Shown here in pieces: positions 8,213-16,481 of a DNA stretch of 64,000 bases. Positions within the stretch are counted from its first letter, which is position 1, and every line of letters begins with the position of its first letter. Source of the stretch: Mediterranea sp. An20. Lineage in GTDB: Bacteria > Bacteroidota > Bacteroidia > Bacteroidales > Bacteroidaceae. The notes under the pieces are model-generated. The model made no database searches. It was not told the DNA's origin and saw only the letters and a list, made by a program, of their open reading frames with translations. The position numbers were made by a program, and so were the translations under genes. Where the stretch lies: assembly GCF_002160055.1 (NCBI RefSeq), contig NZ_NFJV01000015.1:1-64000 (forward strand), written 5' to 3'.

Positions 8213-9376
8213 ATGAATACAACGGCAATGCACAAACGTGTCTTTGTCTCCGGCTGCTACGACATGCTTCATAGCGGTCATGTAGCCTTTTTCAAAGAAG
8301 CTTCGCAATACGGTGACTTATATGTTGGCATCGGATCGGATGCTACCATTGAACAATTGAAGAAACGTAAAACAGTTTATTCTGAGCGCGAACGGTTGTA
8401 CATGGTAAAAGCCATCCGGTATGTGACGGATGCCTTTATAAATTCGGGGTCCGGACTGATGGATTTCACTGAAACCGTTGAGCGAGTGAAACCGGATATT
8501 TTCGTGGTCAACAGCGATGGTGGTTCGGAAGAAAAAAGGAATTTTTGTCGGCAACACGGTATTGAATACATTGAACTGAAGCGTATGCCGGAAGCTGGTT
8601 TGCAAGCCCGTTCCACTACTGATTTGCGTAAGGTTGGTTCACATCTTCCTTATCGAATAGACCTCGCTGGAACTTGGATTGACCAACCCTACGTTTCCTG
8701 CTATGGTGCCGGGTGGGCAATAACCATATCCATAGAGCCTACGATTGATTTTATGGAACGTGCCGGTATGTCAACCTCTACCCGCAATGCGGCACGTAAG
8801 ATATGGCCTTACGAACTGCCTGCCTACAATGAGGAAATGTTGGCCAAGCTGCTGTTTTGTTTTGAGAATGATCCGGAACGTGAAGGACATATTTCTGGAG
8901 CACAAGATGCTATTGGCATCTGCATGTCCGGGTTGTGTCGCCATTATTATGACAACCGCTATTGGCCGTCGCGCATAGAAACCTGCCATGATGAAGAAAT
9001 CTTGTCTTGGCTGGAAAGCCATCTGTGCTTGGTACCTATGTTCCCGCGCCGTCCGGGCACATCTGTCGTGGAAGGGAAAGATATTACAACGGAAAAGGTA
9101 AAGGCATTGACTATGGCAGCAGAAAATTGTTGGAATGCCATATTGGCTAAAGATTTAACGGCTTTCGCCAAAGCATACCATGCTTCATTTGAAGCACAGA
9201 TTGCCATGTTTCCATCCATGATGGCAGAAGGTGTTCAAGATTACATTGACACCTGGGGGCATCATTCCCTGGCTTGGAAGATGACAGGTGCCGGAGGTGG
9301 TGGTTATTTGGCTTTAGTGGTGGATTCGGTACCTGAAGGTGCGATACCTATCAAGATAAGAAGATATAATAACTGA
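8213..9376 (+). CDS. fused cytidylyltransferase-like / GHMP-kinase-like enzyme
   Basis: This 387-residue protein has two domains. Residues about 8-130 are a nucleotidyltransferase of the cytidylyltransferase fold with the HxGH motif H20-S-G-H23 in GCYDMLHSGH. Residues from about 143 resemble a GHMP kinase: LPYRIDLAGTWIDQPYV at the start and KMTGAGGGGYLALV near the end. The usual glycine/serine-rich ATP loop (PxxxGLGSS) is not seen; its place seems to be taken by SGAQDAIGICMSG. It may phosphorylate and then activate a sugar for the glycan locus, by analogy with other fused kinase/nucleotidyltransferases. The substrate is unknown, and kinase activity is uncertain given the altered loop. Confidence 0.75.
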   Translation: MNTTAMHKRVFVSGCYDMLHSGHVAFFKEASQYGDLYVGIGSDATIEQLKKRKTVYSERERLYMVKAIRYVTDAFINSGSGLMDFTETVERVKPDIFVVNSDGGSEEKRNFCRQHGIEYIELKRMPEAGLQARSTTDLRKVGSHLPYRIDLAGTWIDQPYVSCYGAGWAITISIEPTIDFMERAGMSTSTRNAARKIWPYELPAYNEEMLAKLLFCFENDPEREGHISGAQDAIGICMSGLCRHYYDNRYWPSRIETCHDEEILSWLESHLCLVPMFPRRPGTSVVEGKDITTEKVKALTMAAENCWNAILAKDLTAFAKAYHASFEAQIAMFPSMMAEGVQDYIDTWGHHSLAWKMTGAGGGGYLALVVDSVPEGAIPIKIRRYNN

Positions 9377-9407
9377 ATTTATAGACTGATACCCTCTAAA
9401 TATTCTT

Positions 9408-10172
9408 ATGAAAATTTCTGTAGTAACGGTCTGTTACAATGCTGTCCAGACCCTTGAAAAAACGATGTTATCTGTGTTGAACCAGACTTATCCGTATGTA
9501 GAGTATATCATTATTGACGGTGGCAGTACGGATGGAACCGTTGACATCATCAAGAAATATGCGGATAGATTGGCATATTGGGTGAGCGAGCCGGATAAGG
9601 GGATTTATGATGCGATGAATAAGGGGATAAAGGCGGCAACGGGGGAATGGATTAATTTTATGAATAGTGGGGATACGTTTTATGAAGCCAATACTTTGGC
9701 ACAGGTTTGTACATTCATGGAGGGACAGGTTGCAGATATTGTTTATGGAGATGCAAAATATATATATGAGTGGGGGGATATTATACGTAAACCTTTTTTT
9801 TTATCGGAACTTAGAAAACACATGATTTTTTGTCATCAATCCGCTTTTGTGAAAATGAATATAATGAAAAAATATAAGTTCAGTTTAAAATATAAAATAT
9901 CAGGGGATTATAATTTCTTTTATCAACAATATATGTTGAGTAGGCGTTTTTCATATTTATCGATTTGTATTTCAAATTTCGATGCTGTAGATGGTGTTTC
10001 CAGTAGAAATTGTTTAGTCTGCTTGAAAGAAGATGCAAGGATTAATGGTAGGAAAGATACTATATCATGGAAATTCTTTTATTATAAGACTTGGATACTT
10101 GTATCTATAAAAAGTTCTCTGAAAAGTATACTCCCGCGGAAAGTTGTTCTCATATTGAAAAAAACTATCTGA
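9408..10172 (+). CDS. GT2 family glycosyltransferase
   Basis: This 254-residue GT-A enzyme begins MKISVVTVCYNAVQTLEKT and carries IDGGSTDGT (36-44), the nucleotide-binding part. The segment GIYDAMNKGIKAATGEWINFMNSGD follows, which is characteristic of the WcaA/colanic-acid-like subgroup; the usual DxD is replaced by NSGD. It is expected to add a sugar to the growing repeat unit on the cytoplasmic side. The last 70 residues are AT-rich and basic with hydrophobic parts. A hairpin with a T run follows the gene (10184-10235). Confidence 0.85.
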   Translation: MKISVVTVCYNAVQTLEKTMLSVLNQTYPYVEYIIIDGGSTDGTVDIIKKYADRLAYWVSEPDKGIYDAMNKGIKAATGEWINFMNSGDTFYEANTLAQVCTFMEGQVADIVYGDAKYIYEWGDIIRKPFFLSELRKHMIFCHQSAFVKMNIMKKYKFSLKYKISGDYNFFYQQYMLSRRFSYLSICISNFDAVDGVSSRNCLVCLKEDARINGRKDTISWKFFYYKTWILVSIKSSLKSILPRKVVLILKKTI

Positions 10173-10183
10173 AAATAAATGAT

Positions 10184-10235
10184 TTCCATAGTTAACCAAG
10201 ATAATTGTGGGTAACCGCGATTATGGAATTTTTTT
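10184..10235 (+). terminator. hairpin with T run inside the glycan operon
   Basis: TTCCATA (10184-10190) pairs with TATGGAA (10222-10228), and GTTAACC (10191-10197) pairs mostly with GGGTAAC (10209-10215). Seven Ts follow at 10229-10235. It sits between the GT2 gene and the polymerase, which are 119 bases apart. It may be an intrinsic terminator or an attenuator that lowers expression of the distal genes. Confidence 0.5.
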
Positions 10236-10291
10236 AAATGTATTATCTGTAAAAACAGAGGATGCATCAAAATTGGACATTTACTTTATAA

Positions 10292-11386
10292 ATGTATTTA
10301 TACGTACTATTTTATATCTTAGCTCTAATATCCTTTGGGGAATTAGCGAAATTTAGAATTAAAGATAACCCCAATTTTTATAAAGTGGCTTATTGGGGAG
10401 TTGTTTGTGTAATAATATTTCTTTCTACTTTTCGTTGGGAAAACGGAACTGATTGGAGTTCTTATTATGAATACTATATTCAAGTAGGAGTGTCACCAGA
10501 ATCAGGATATCTGGAGTTTGGATATACCTGGCTCTGTTTTATTAATTATCAGCTGGTTAATGGTTCATATACTTTCCATTTAGGAATAATGGCATTATTA
10601 TGTATACTTCCAGTTGCAAAACGGATTAAACAATATTCTCCTTTTCCTTTTTTTTCATTATTCATTTGGTTTTGTGTAATATTCGCTCATCTATTCCCAG
10701 TAAGACAAACAATTGCAATTAGTTTGTTTGTTTTTTCATGGAAATACATTATTGAAAGAAAATGGTACTTCTATTTAGTAACTATTATCATTGCCACAAC
10801 TTTTCATTATACGGCCTTGATAACTCTACCTATTTATTTTTTATGGAAAAAGTATATTCCTGCTAAATATATAATGTGTGCTATTGCTATTGTTTTTGTT
10901 ATGGCAGTTACTACATCACATTTATTTTCCAATTTGCTATTCATTTTTGGTGGAGATTTTTTTGAAAGTAAGTTATCGTATTATATGGATCAATCCAACG
11001 AAACATTTGGAATGATTTATTCACCAATACAGGTAATGATAAGAGGATGTGTAAATAGGAGTTTTTATTTTTTTATTCCTCTTTTCCTACTCAATGCAAG
11101 ACGTAAAAATGATTATTGTTTGAATGCTTTTTTCAACATGTATCTATATAGTTTTATATTATTTCTAATAACCGTTCCTTTATCTGTAGCTCTAGCTCGG
11201 TTAACAGTATTTACGGATATGGCTCAGATTATGCTGCTACCTTATATCTTTACAATGAGGATGAACAGAGGCACAGTCTATATAATTGTTTCCTTATTGA
11301 TAATCTATTTTTTCATTAGATTTAATGGTATTGTAATGAACTATTATGATGTATATATCCCTTATAAATTTTGTTTCTTCAGATGA
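10292..11386 (+). CDS. EpsG-family polysaccharide polymerase (Wzy-like)
   Basis: This 364-residue integral membrane protein has about ten predicted membrane segments. It carries the EpsG-type motif FRWENGTDWSSYYEYY (residues about 48-63) in the first large loop, followed by FEFG-like YLEFGYTW. EpsG/Wzy proteins join lipid-linked repeats on the outer face of the inner membrane. Together with the Wzx flippase at 1187 it defines a Wzx/Wzy pathway. The codons are very AT-rich, as in neighbouring glycosyltransferases. The stop overlaps the next ATG (ATGA at 11383). Confidence 0.82.
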   Translation: MYLYVLFYILALISFGELAKFRIKDNPNFYKVAYWGVVCVIIFLSTFRWENGTDWSSYYEYYIQVGVSPESGYLEFGYTWLCFINYQLVNGSYTFHLGIMALLCILPVAKRIKQYSPFPFFSLFIWFCVIFAHLFPVRQTIAISLFVFSWKYIIERKWYFYLVTIIIATTFHYTALITLPIYFLWKKYIPAKYIMCAIAIVFVMAVTTSHLFSNLLFIFGGDFFESKLSYYMDQSNETFGMIYSPIQVMIRGCVNRSFYFFIPLFLLNARRKNDYCLNAFFNMYLYSFILFLITVPLSVALARLTVFTDMAQIMLLPYIFTMRMNRGTVYIIVSLLIIYFFIRFNGIVMNYYDVYIPYKFCFFR

Positions 11387-12555
11387 ATAATAGAGTAAAA
11401 ATTGTTGACTACTTTTCGGTTCACTCATTTCACGAGATTATTAATACGGCATTGGTCATTATGTGTACACATTTGTTCGATGATGTTCAATACTATGCCG
11501 GTAAATCGTCTATTAAAAATATTAAAAAGTATTACTATTCACACATTGGGGATGAAGCAAGTTCTATTATATTTCATAGGAGACCTATTTGCGAGGCAAA
11601 TACAAAATTAGGTACTTTTATTCGAACTATATTGGGATTTTTCGTTACAATAGCAGAGTATATTTTTTTAGGGAAAAAGACTATTCTTTTTTTTAATTAT
11701 ACCAATCCTCTTTCTATGCCTCTTATCTTGTTCCTAAATTATCTATTGAAGAAGAAAGTTGTGTTTGTGATGCATGGGGAACTGGAACTTCAACTCAAAC
11801 AAAATATATCAATATTGAAACCTGCATTTTGGTATCGTCTGTTCCATAGATTAAGTTTGAAACATTTATTTAAGAGAAATGAAGCGATTCTCTTGGTTTT
11901 AGGTGAGTCTATTAAGAGTAATCTTTGTGATATTTTTCCTGCTATTTCTTCAAATATATACTCCATTTGTCACCCGTATTTTATGGATGATTGTATTATA
12001 AATAAGAAACAAAGAGTGTTAACTATTGGAACTGTAGGAGTAATGACAAAAGAGAAGGGGCTTGATTCTTTGTTAATTCTTTCGGAGAAATTGAGTAATC
12101 CCATAAAAGAAGGAAAATTAATAATAAAAGCAATAGGAAAGGTTGAAACAGTAGATGTATCTATTTATCGAAATATAAAATGGATTGGAAATAAAAACTT
12201 GTTGCCTAGAGATATTTTTGAAGAAGCTATACAATCATTAGACTATATACTTTATTTATATCCTTCCGATTCATATAAGCTTACAGCTAGCGGAGCTATT
12301 ATGGATGCTGTAAAGTTTGGTAAGCCGATTTTGGCATTGCATAATGATTATTTTGATTATTTGTTGAAGAACGTTTGTATAGGTTATGTTGTAAATGATA
12401 TTTACGAATTGATAACCATAATCAATCAGCTATTAAAGACAACAGTTGAGATTGATTATAGTGAAGGATTCAATTTATTGAGAAATAAAGTAAGTATTCG
12501 TAAAAATACCATTTTACTGGAGAAAATATTAAAAGATCGGATGTATATAGCATAG
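11383..12555 (+). CDS. glycosyltransferase, GT4-like
   Basis: The ATG at 11383 overlaps the polymerase stop as ATGA and gives 390 residues; a TTG four codons upstream is less likely. The middle has KKVVFVMHGELE and the C-terminal half has LTIGTVGVMTKEKGLDSLL followed by SDSYKLTASGAIMDAVKFGKPILAL, which matches the donor-binding region of GT-B enzymes (S-G-x-I-x-D-A-x-x-x-x-K-P). Some hydrophobic segments around residues 75-120 suggest membrane association. It likely adds a sugar to the repeat unit. Exact family uncertain. Confidence 0.7.
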   Translation: MNNRVKIVDYFSVHSFHEIINTALVIMCTHLFDDVQYYAGKSSIKNIKKYYYSHIGDEASSIIFHRRPICEANTKLGTFIRTILGFFVTIAEYIFLGKKTILFFNYTNPLSMPLILFLNYLLKKKVVFVMHGELELQLKQNISILKPAFWYRLFHRLSLKHLFKRNEAILLVLGESIKSNLCDIFPAISSNIYSICHPYFMDDCIINKKQRVLTIGTVGVMTKEKGLDSLLILSEKLSNPIKEGKLIIKAIGKVETVDVSIYRNIKWIGNKNLLPRDIFEEAIQSLDYILYLYPSDSYKLTASGAIMDAVKFGKPILALHNDYFDYLLKNVCIGYVVNDIYELITIINQLLKTTVEIDYSEGFNLLRNKVSIRKNTILLEKILKDRMYIA

Positions 12556-12645
12556 AATAACGGTCGTTGAATAGATATAAGCTCTTGTCTTCATTGCACC
12601 CTAAAATTGGTTATTAGAAGTTTGTTCTCTAATTATCATATAATT

Positions 12646-13575
12646 ATGTCTTATCCTCTTTCTATAATTATTCCTTGTTACAACAGTGAACAATATATAG
12701 TATCATGTGTAACTTCTTTGTTTATACAAACGTATCATGATTGGGAAGCAATATTTGTAAATGACGGTAGTAAAGATAATACTCTTAATATATTGACAAA
12801 TTATGCATTGCAAGATCAACGTATTAAGATGTATTCTCAATCCAATCAAGGTACTGCCAAAGCGCGTGAGTATGGTATAAGCAAAGCCACCGGTGATTTT
12901 ATAACTTTCTTGGATGTGGATGATACTTTGCAAGAGAATGCTTTGGAACAAATGCTTCGTGCGTTTGATGAGGATACGGACATTGTCGTTTCGGGATTCA
13001 ATATAGTGAAAGGCCAGTCTGTCCGTCGTAAGATTCTGCACCCATGCAAGTTGCCTTCCATGGACTATCTAAAGAAAGTTCTTTGCGGGAAATATGGTTG
13101 GGAATTATGTGCTAAGATGTATCGCAAGGAGCTGTTTACCACCTCTATAAAGATTACTCAAGGAATACGCATCGGTGAAGATGCGGCAGTCTTTATTCAA
13201 CTGGTGTGTGCCTCTAGACAAGTTAAAATCTTGTCCGAACAGGTGTATAATTATATACAATATGCACAATCAGCTTCCCACATTCGTTCTGAGAAATATG
13301 CAGAAGAGACATTACAGGCTGCCTTTTTTATTGAAGATATACTAAAAAATACTCATTACTATCAAAAGATAAAACCTGAAATAGATGCCATGTTTTTGCT
13401 TTTTTATTCCAATTCTACCCGGAGAAGCATTCTTGGTGCTGCTCATCCTTTTGTGCGAACAATTATGAGAAAGCATTTTAAATTTTCAGCAATCACAAGA
13501 ATCCCTTTGTATAAAGCAATTTATGTATTGCTCATTTATTGTCTAAGTCTAGTTAAGAGTAGTAATTATGAATAA
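12646..13575 (+). CDS. GT2 family glycosyltransferase
   Basis: The ATG at 12646 gives 309 residues starting MSYPLSIIIPCYNSEQYI; an upstream TTG at 12607 would add 13 residues absent from the family. The protein carries VNDGSKDNT and TFLDVDDT, the DxD-type metal site, then IRIGEDAAVF. This is the common capsule/EpsJ-like GT-A type. It is separated from the next GT2 gene by 32 bases and resembles it in the first 120 residues, suggesting an old family relationship rather than a recent duplication. Confidence 0.85.
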   Translation: MSYPLSIIIPCYNSEQYIVSCVTSLFIQTYHDWEAIFVNDGSKDNTLNILTNYALQDQRIKMYSQSNQGTAKAREYGISKATGDFITFLDVDDTLQENALEQMLRAFDEDTDIVVSGFNIVKGQSVRRKILHPCKLPSMDYLKKVLCGKYGWELCAKMYRKELFTTSIKITQGIRIGEDAAVFIQLVCASRQVKILSEQVYNYIQYAQSASHIRSEKYAEETLQAAFFIEDILKNTHYYQKIKPEIDAMFLLFYSNSTRRSILGAAHPFVRTIMRKHFKFSAITRIPLYKAIYVLLIYCLSLVKSSNYE

Positions 13576-13607
13576 GGTTATATCATATTCTTTTCTTTTT
13601 ATTCCAA

Positions 13608-14369
13608 ATGAAGATTTCACGTTTGATATCTGTTATTGTGCCTTGCTACAATGCGGAAAATACTATTAAAGCAACTATTCAGTCTGTATTGTTACAAACT
13701 TATTCTAATTGGGAATTATTGATTGTGGATGATTGTTCCACAGATGATTCTGTGAAAATAATTAATCAATATAGCATAAAAGATCCTCGTATCAAATTGT
13801 TAAGCACCGATAAAAATACGGGTTCCCCTTCTGAGCCTCGTAATATAGCCTTGGAAGCAGCCAAGGGGCAATATATCGCTTTTCTGGACGCAGACGATAC
13901 TTGGCTTCCTAATAAATTGGAAGAACAATTGGAGTTTCTGGAAATGAATGATTTTGATTTTGTATATTCCAATTATGAAAAAATGAATTATCAAGGAAAA
14001 CGTAATAACAGGATTGTGTGTGCACGTTCTGTTTCTACTTATTGGGATATTCTTGAGAGTAACGGCATCCCTTGTTTGACAGCCTTGTTAAGGCGGAAAA
14101 TAATTGGTGATATTCGCTTTCAACAAACACCCAAAGAAGATTATGTTTTCTGGTTGACAATTATGCGTACTCGAAACGTCACCGCATATAATACAAATAA
14201 AATCCATGCCATTTATCGAGAATCTAAAAACAGCCGTTCTGGGGATAAATGGGATATGATTCGGAAACAATGGTATGTCTTACGTATGGTGGAAAATGTA
14301 AAAAAAGTACCGGCTATCTATTTTATGTCAACTTTTTTAGTAAAAGGTTTTTTGAAGTTTTTAAAGTGA
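13608..14369 (+). CDS. GT2 family glycosyltransferase
   Basis: This 253-residue GT-A enzyme starts MKISRLISVIVPCYNAENTI. It has VDDCSTDDS (about 36-44), AFLDADDTWLP (about 90-100) with the DxD site, and TPKEDYVFWLTIM, the usual acceptor-side acidic motif. It resembles enzymes annotated as capsular GTs that follow the pattern SEPRNIALEAAKGQYIAFLDADD. It is the last complete glycosyltransferase of the locus before the remnant at 14442. Confidence 0.87.
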   Translation: MKISRLISVIVPCYNAENTIKATIQSVLLQTYSNWELLIVDDCSTDDSVKIINQYSIKDPRIKLLSTDKNTGSPSEPRNIALEAAKGQYIAFLDADDTWLPNKLEEQLEFLEMNDFDFVYSNYEKMNYQGKRNNRIVCARSVSTYWDILESNGIPCLTALLRRKIIGDIRFQQTPKEDYVFWLTIMRTRNVTAYNTNKIHAIYRESKNSRSGDKWDMIRKQWYVLRMVENVKKVPAIYFMSTFLVKGFLKFLK

Positions 14370-14441
14370 ATAGCGGTAAGCAGTCAAAAAAGGCTATTAA
14401 TTGAAAGGCATAACTTTGCTGCGAACTAAAATTAAAAGATT

Positions 14442-14684
14442 ATGTATGCGGAGGATTTGGATTTGTGCCGTCGGATAGGCGAAGTTTCCAAAACCATGTA
14501 TTATCCGGGTGTGTCTATTTATCACGCATACGGAAAAGGGTCATACAAAAACAGGAAACTGCTGAAATATCACATCTGTTCAGTTGTTAAATATTTCAAC
14601 AAATGGGGATGGATTCTTGATAAGAAACGCACCCAAATAAACAAAGCGTGTCTGGAACGTTTGAAATCTTTGCCCAATAAGTAG
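14442..14684 (+). pseudogene. C-terminal remnant of a GT2 (rhamnosyltransferase-like) glycosyltransferase
   Basis: The 80-residue frame starts MYAEDLDLCRRI, which is the conserved acidic motif (Y-x-E-D-x-D-L-c-x-R) found near residue 200 of WbbL-type GT2 enzymes. It continues to a normal-looking C-terminus. Everything upstream is missing, and a TAA lies in frame a few codons before the ATG. The 5' part was therefore lost, probably when the preceding gene was exchanged. It ends ten bases before rfbC. Confidence 0.75.
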
Positions 14685-14693
14685 ACTACAATT

Positions 14694-15245
14694 ATGAACA
14701 TAATCGAAACCCCTATCCCCGGCGTTGTCATCATCGAGCCTCGCCTCTTTCTCGATGCCCGCGGTTATTTTTTCGAATCCTTCAACCAACGTAAGTTTGA
14801 AGAGAAAGTCTGTAAAATAACCTTCGTACAGGACAACGAGAGCAAATCTTCGTATGGTGTTATTCGTGGTCTGCACTTTCAGAAACCACCTTTTGCACAG
14901 AGCAAACTGGTACGGGTAGTGAAAGGTGCGGTGCTGGATGTAGCAGTGGATATTCGCAAAGATTCTCCCACCTTTGGCCGACATGTAGCTGTGGAGTTGA
15001 CCGAAGACAACCATCGTCAGTTTTTCATTCCCCGCGGTCTGGCACACGGTTTCAGTGTACTAAGTGAGGAGGTAATCTTTCAATACAAGTGCGATAACTT
15101 CTACGCTCCGCAAAGTGAAGGTGCGATAGCTTGGGATGACCCGGATTTAGGTATTGATTGGCGCATACCGGCAGACAAGGTAGTGTTGAGCGAGAAAGAC
15201 AGGCATCACCCGTTGTTGAGACAAACTTCACTTGATGTACCTTGA
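14694..15245 (+). CDS. rfbC: dTDP-4-dehydrorhamnose 3,5-epimerase
   Basis: RfbC/RmlC epimerises dTDP-4-keto-6-deoxyglucose at C3 and C5 on the way to dTDP-L-rhamnose. The 183-residue cupin has the catalytic H61 in RGLHFQ, the substrate-binding GYFFESFN at 24-31, and Y131 near QYKCDNFYAPQSEGAI. Length is normal. It ends the glycan operon, and no rfbA, rfbB or rfbD is in the window, so the other rhamnose genes must lie elsewhere. The codon use is less AT-rich than in the glycosyltransferases. The stop codon lies inside the left arm of the inverted repeat at 15241. Confidence 0.93.
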   Translation: MNIIETPIPGVVIIEPRLFLDARGYFFESFNQRKFEEKVCKITFVQDNESKSSYGVIRGLHFQKPPFAQSKLVRVVKGAVLDVAVDIRKDSPTFGRHVAVELTEDNHRQFFIPRGLAHGFSVLSEEVIFQYKCDNFYAPQSEGAIAWDDPDLGIDWRIPADKVVLSEKDRHHPLLRQTSLDVP

Positions 15246-15372
15246 CAGGTGTGACAGCAAAATATAACTTTTATACTACGCGCGCCTACGCGAGACAATA
15301 TGATATAACGTAATTTGTCTCGCGTAGGCGCGCGTATGTTTTATCACAATTATATAGTGTCAACCTGTCAAG
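15241..15372. repeat. nested inverted repeat (MITE-like element or large hairpin)
   Basis: A perfect 21-base GC-rich inverted repeat occupies 15278-15298 and 15315-15335 with a 16-base AT-rich loop. An outer perfect 10-base pair, CTTGACAGGT at 15241-15250 and ACCTGTCAAG at 15363-15372, bounds the region, and TGACA/TGTCA blocks lie just inside. The GC-rich arms contrast with the AT-rich surroundings. The right stem is not followed by a T run, so a simple terminator is less likely, although it may still end rfbC transcription. Confidence 0.7.
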
Positions 15373-15489
15373 GAGCAGCTTGCAAACGCAGTTCCATGAT
15401 GAATAAAAACATATCGCAGAGTTTGTGTGAGCCTCTATATTCGCAAACGAATACTTTCCATGAAGCTTGCATAAGCCGATAGAATCCCC

Positions 15490-15497
15490 TATATTTG
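15490..15497 (+). promoter_or_regulatory. -7 box (TATATTTG) of the Rpn gene
   Basis: TATATTTG matches the Bacteroides TAnnTTTG element and lies 35 bases before the ATG at 15525. The same box at the same distance precedes the duplicate gene at 56292, and the sequence from ATATTTGCATCAG to the ATG is almost identical in both, so the promoter moved with the gene. A -33 TTTG is not clear. Confidence 0.7.
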
Positions 15498-15524
15498 CAT
15501 CAGTAACCAATAACATCCCGCTTT

Positions 15525-16481
15525 ATGACCATTATCGCCAATCCGATATACGATTCCGTGTTCAAGTTCCTGATGGAAGATGAACGTGCGGCAAAGGTGC
15601 TGCTTTCTGCCCTGCTGCAGCAGGAGGTGCATGACCTGAAGATGCGCCGCAATGAATATACAAATCTTAGCCAGACCCGTATATCGTTGTTCCGCATTGA
15701 TTTCTCAGCCCGTATTAAGGATGCTGCGGGCAGGGAACAGTTGGTGCTGATAGAGCTTCAGAAGACCTGGCTGATGACGGAGACCCTGAGTTTCCGCCAG
15801 TATCTGGGCACCCAATATCTGGATATGGAGAATATCTCGTCGTCGGGGAGCGGGACCGGCTACGGCTTGCCCATCATTTCAATTTATATCCTGGGACATA
15901 AATTGGGAGACCTGAACGAACCGGTGGTGTATGTACGCCGCCGTTATCTGGATTATGACAACCGGGATATCGTGCAGGGCGTTCCGGATCCTTTCATCGA
16001 AAGCCTGACGCATGACAGCATCATCGTCCAAATCCCTTACCTGCAGGGACGGGCACGCAATCATCTGGAACGTCTGCTGAGCGTTTTCGACCAGGAATGC
16101 CGGATGGCTACGGATGTCCATTTCCTTCAGATAAATGACGAGGGCATGGATAAGGAAGGGCGGTTGCTGGTGAACCGCCTGGTGATGGCGGCAGCTTCTC
16201 CCGATGTCAGACGGGAGATGCAAGTGGAAGACGAAATTCTGTCTGAAATAGAGGCACGGGATACAGCCATCATGATGAAAGATAAAGAGATTGAACTGAA
16301 GACCCAGGAGATTGAGCAGAAGACTCAGGAGATTGAGCAGAAATCGCAAGAAATAGAACAACAAAAATCTATCTTGCGCACAACTGTCCGGAATCTGTCT
16401 CAGCGTGGCATGTCCGTGAAAGATATAACTTCTGTATTAGCGGTGTCTGAAGAAACAGTATCTGCTTTGTTATCTGAATAA
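15525..16481 (+). CDS. Rpn-family PD-(D/E)XK nuclease/transposase-like protein
   Basis: This 318-residue protein matches the Rpn family (recombination-promoting nuclease, PDDEXK_2). It begins with the conserved MTIIANPIYDSVFKFLMEDE. The nuclease core has D59 in FRIDFSARI and E77-x-Q79-K80 in VLIELQK. Residues about 255-283 form four heptads of the type E-I-E-Q-K-S/T-Q, a probable coiled coil, then a C-terminal module (LSQRGMSVKDITSVLAVSEET). The gene at 56292 is nearly identical but has three more heptads. It closes the glycan locus, mirroring the Rpn tail at 1-387. Confidence 0.9.
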   Translation: MTIIANPIYDSVFKFLMEDERAAKVLLSALLQQEVHDLKMRRNEYTNLSQTRISLFRIDFSARIKDAAGREQLVLIELQKTWLMTETLSFRQYLGTQYLDMENISSSGSGTGYGLPIISIYILGHKLGDLNEPVVYVRRRYLDYDNRDIVQGVPDPFIESLTHDSIIVQIPYLQGRARNHLERLLSVFDQECRMATDVHFLQINDEGMDKEGRLLVNRLVMAAASPDVRREMQVEDEILSEIEARDTAIMMKDKEIELKTQEIEQKTQEIEQKSQEIEQQKSILRTTVRNLSQRGMSVKDITSVLAVSEETVSALLSE

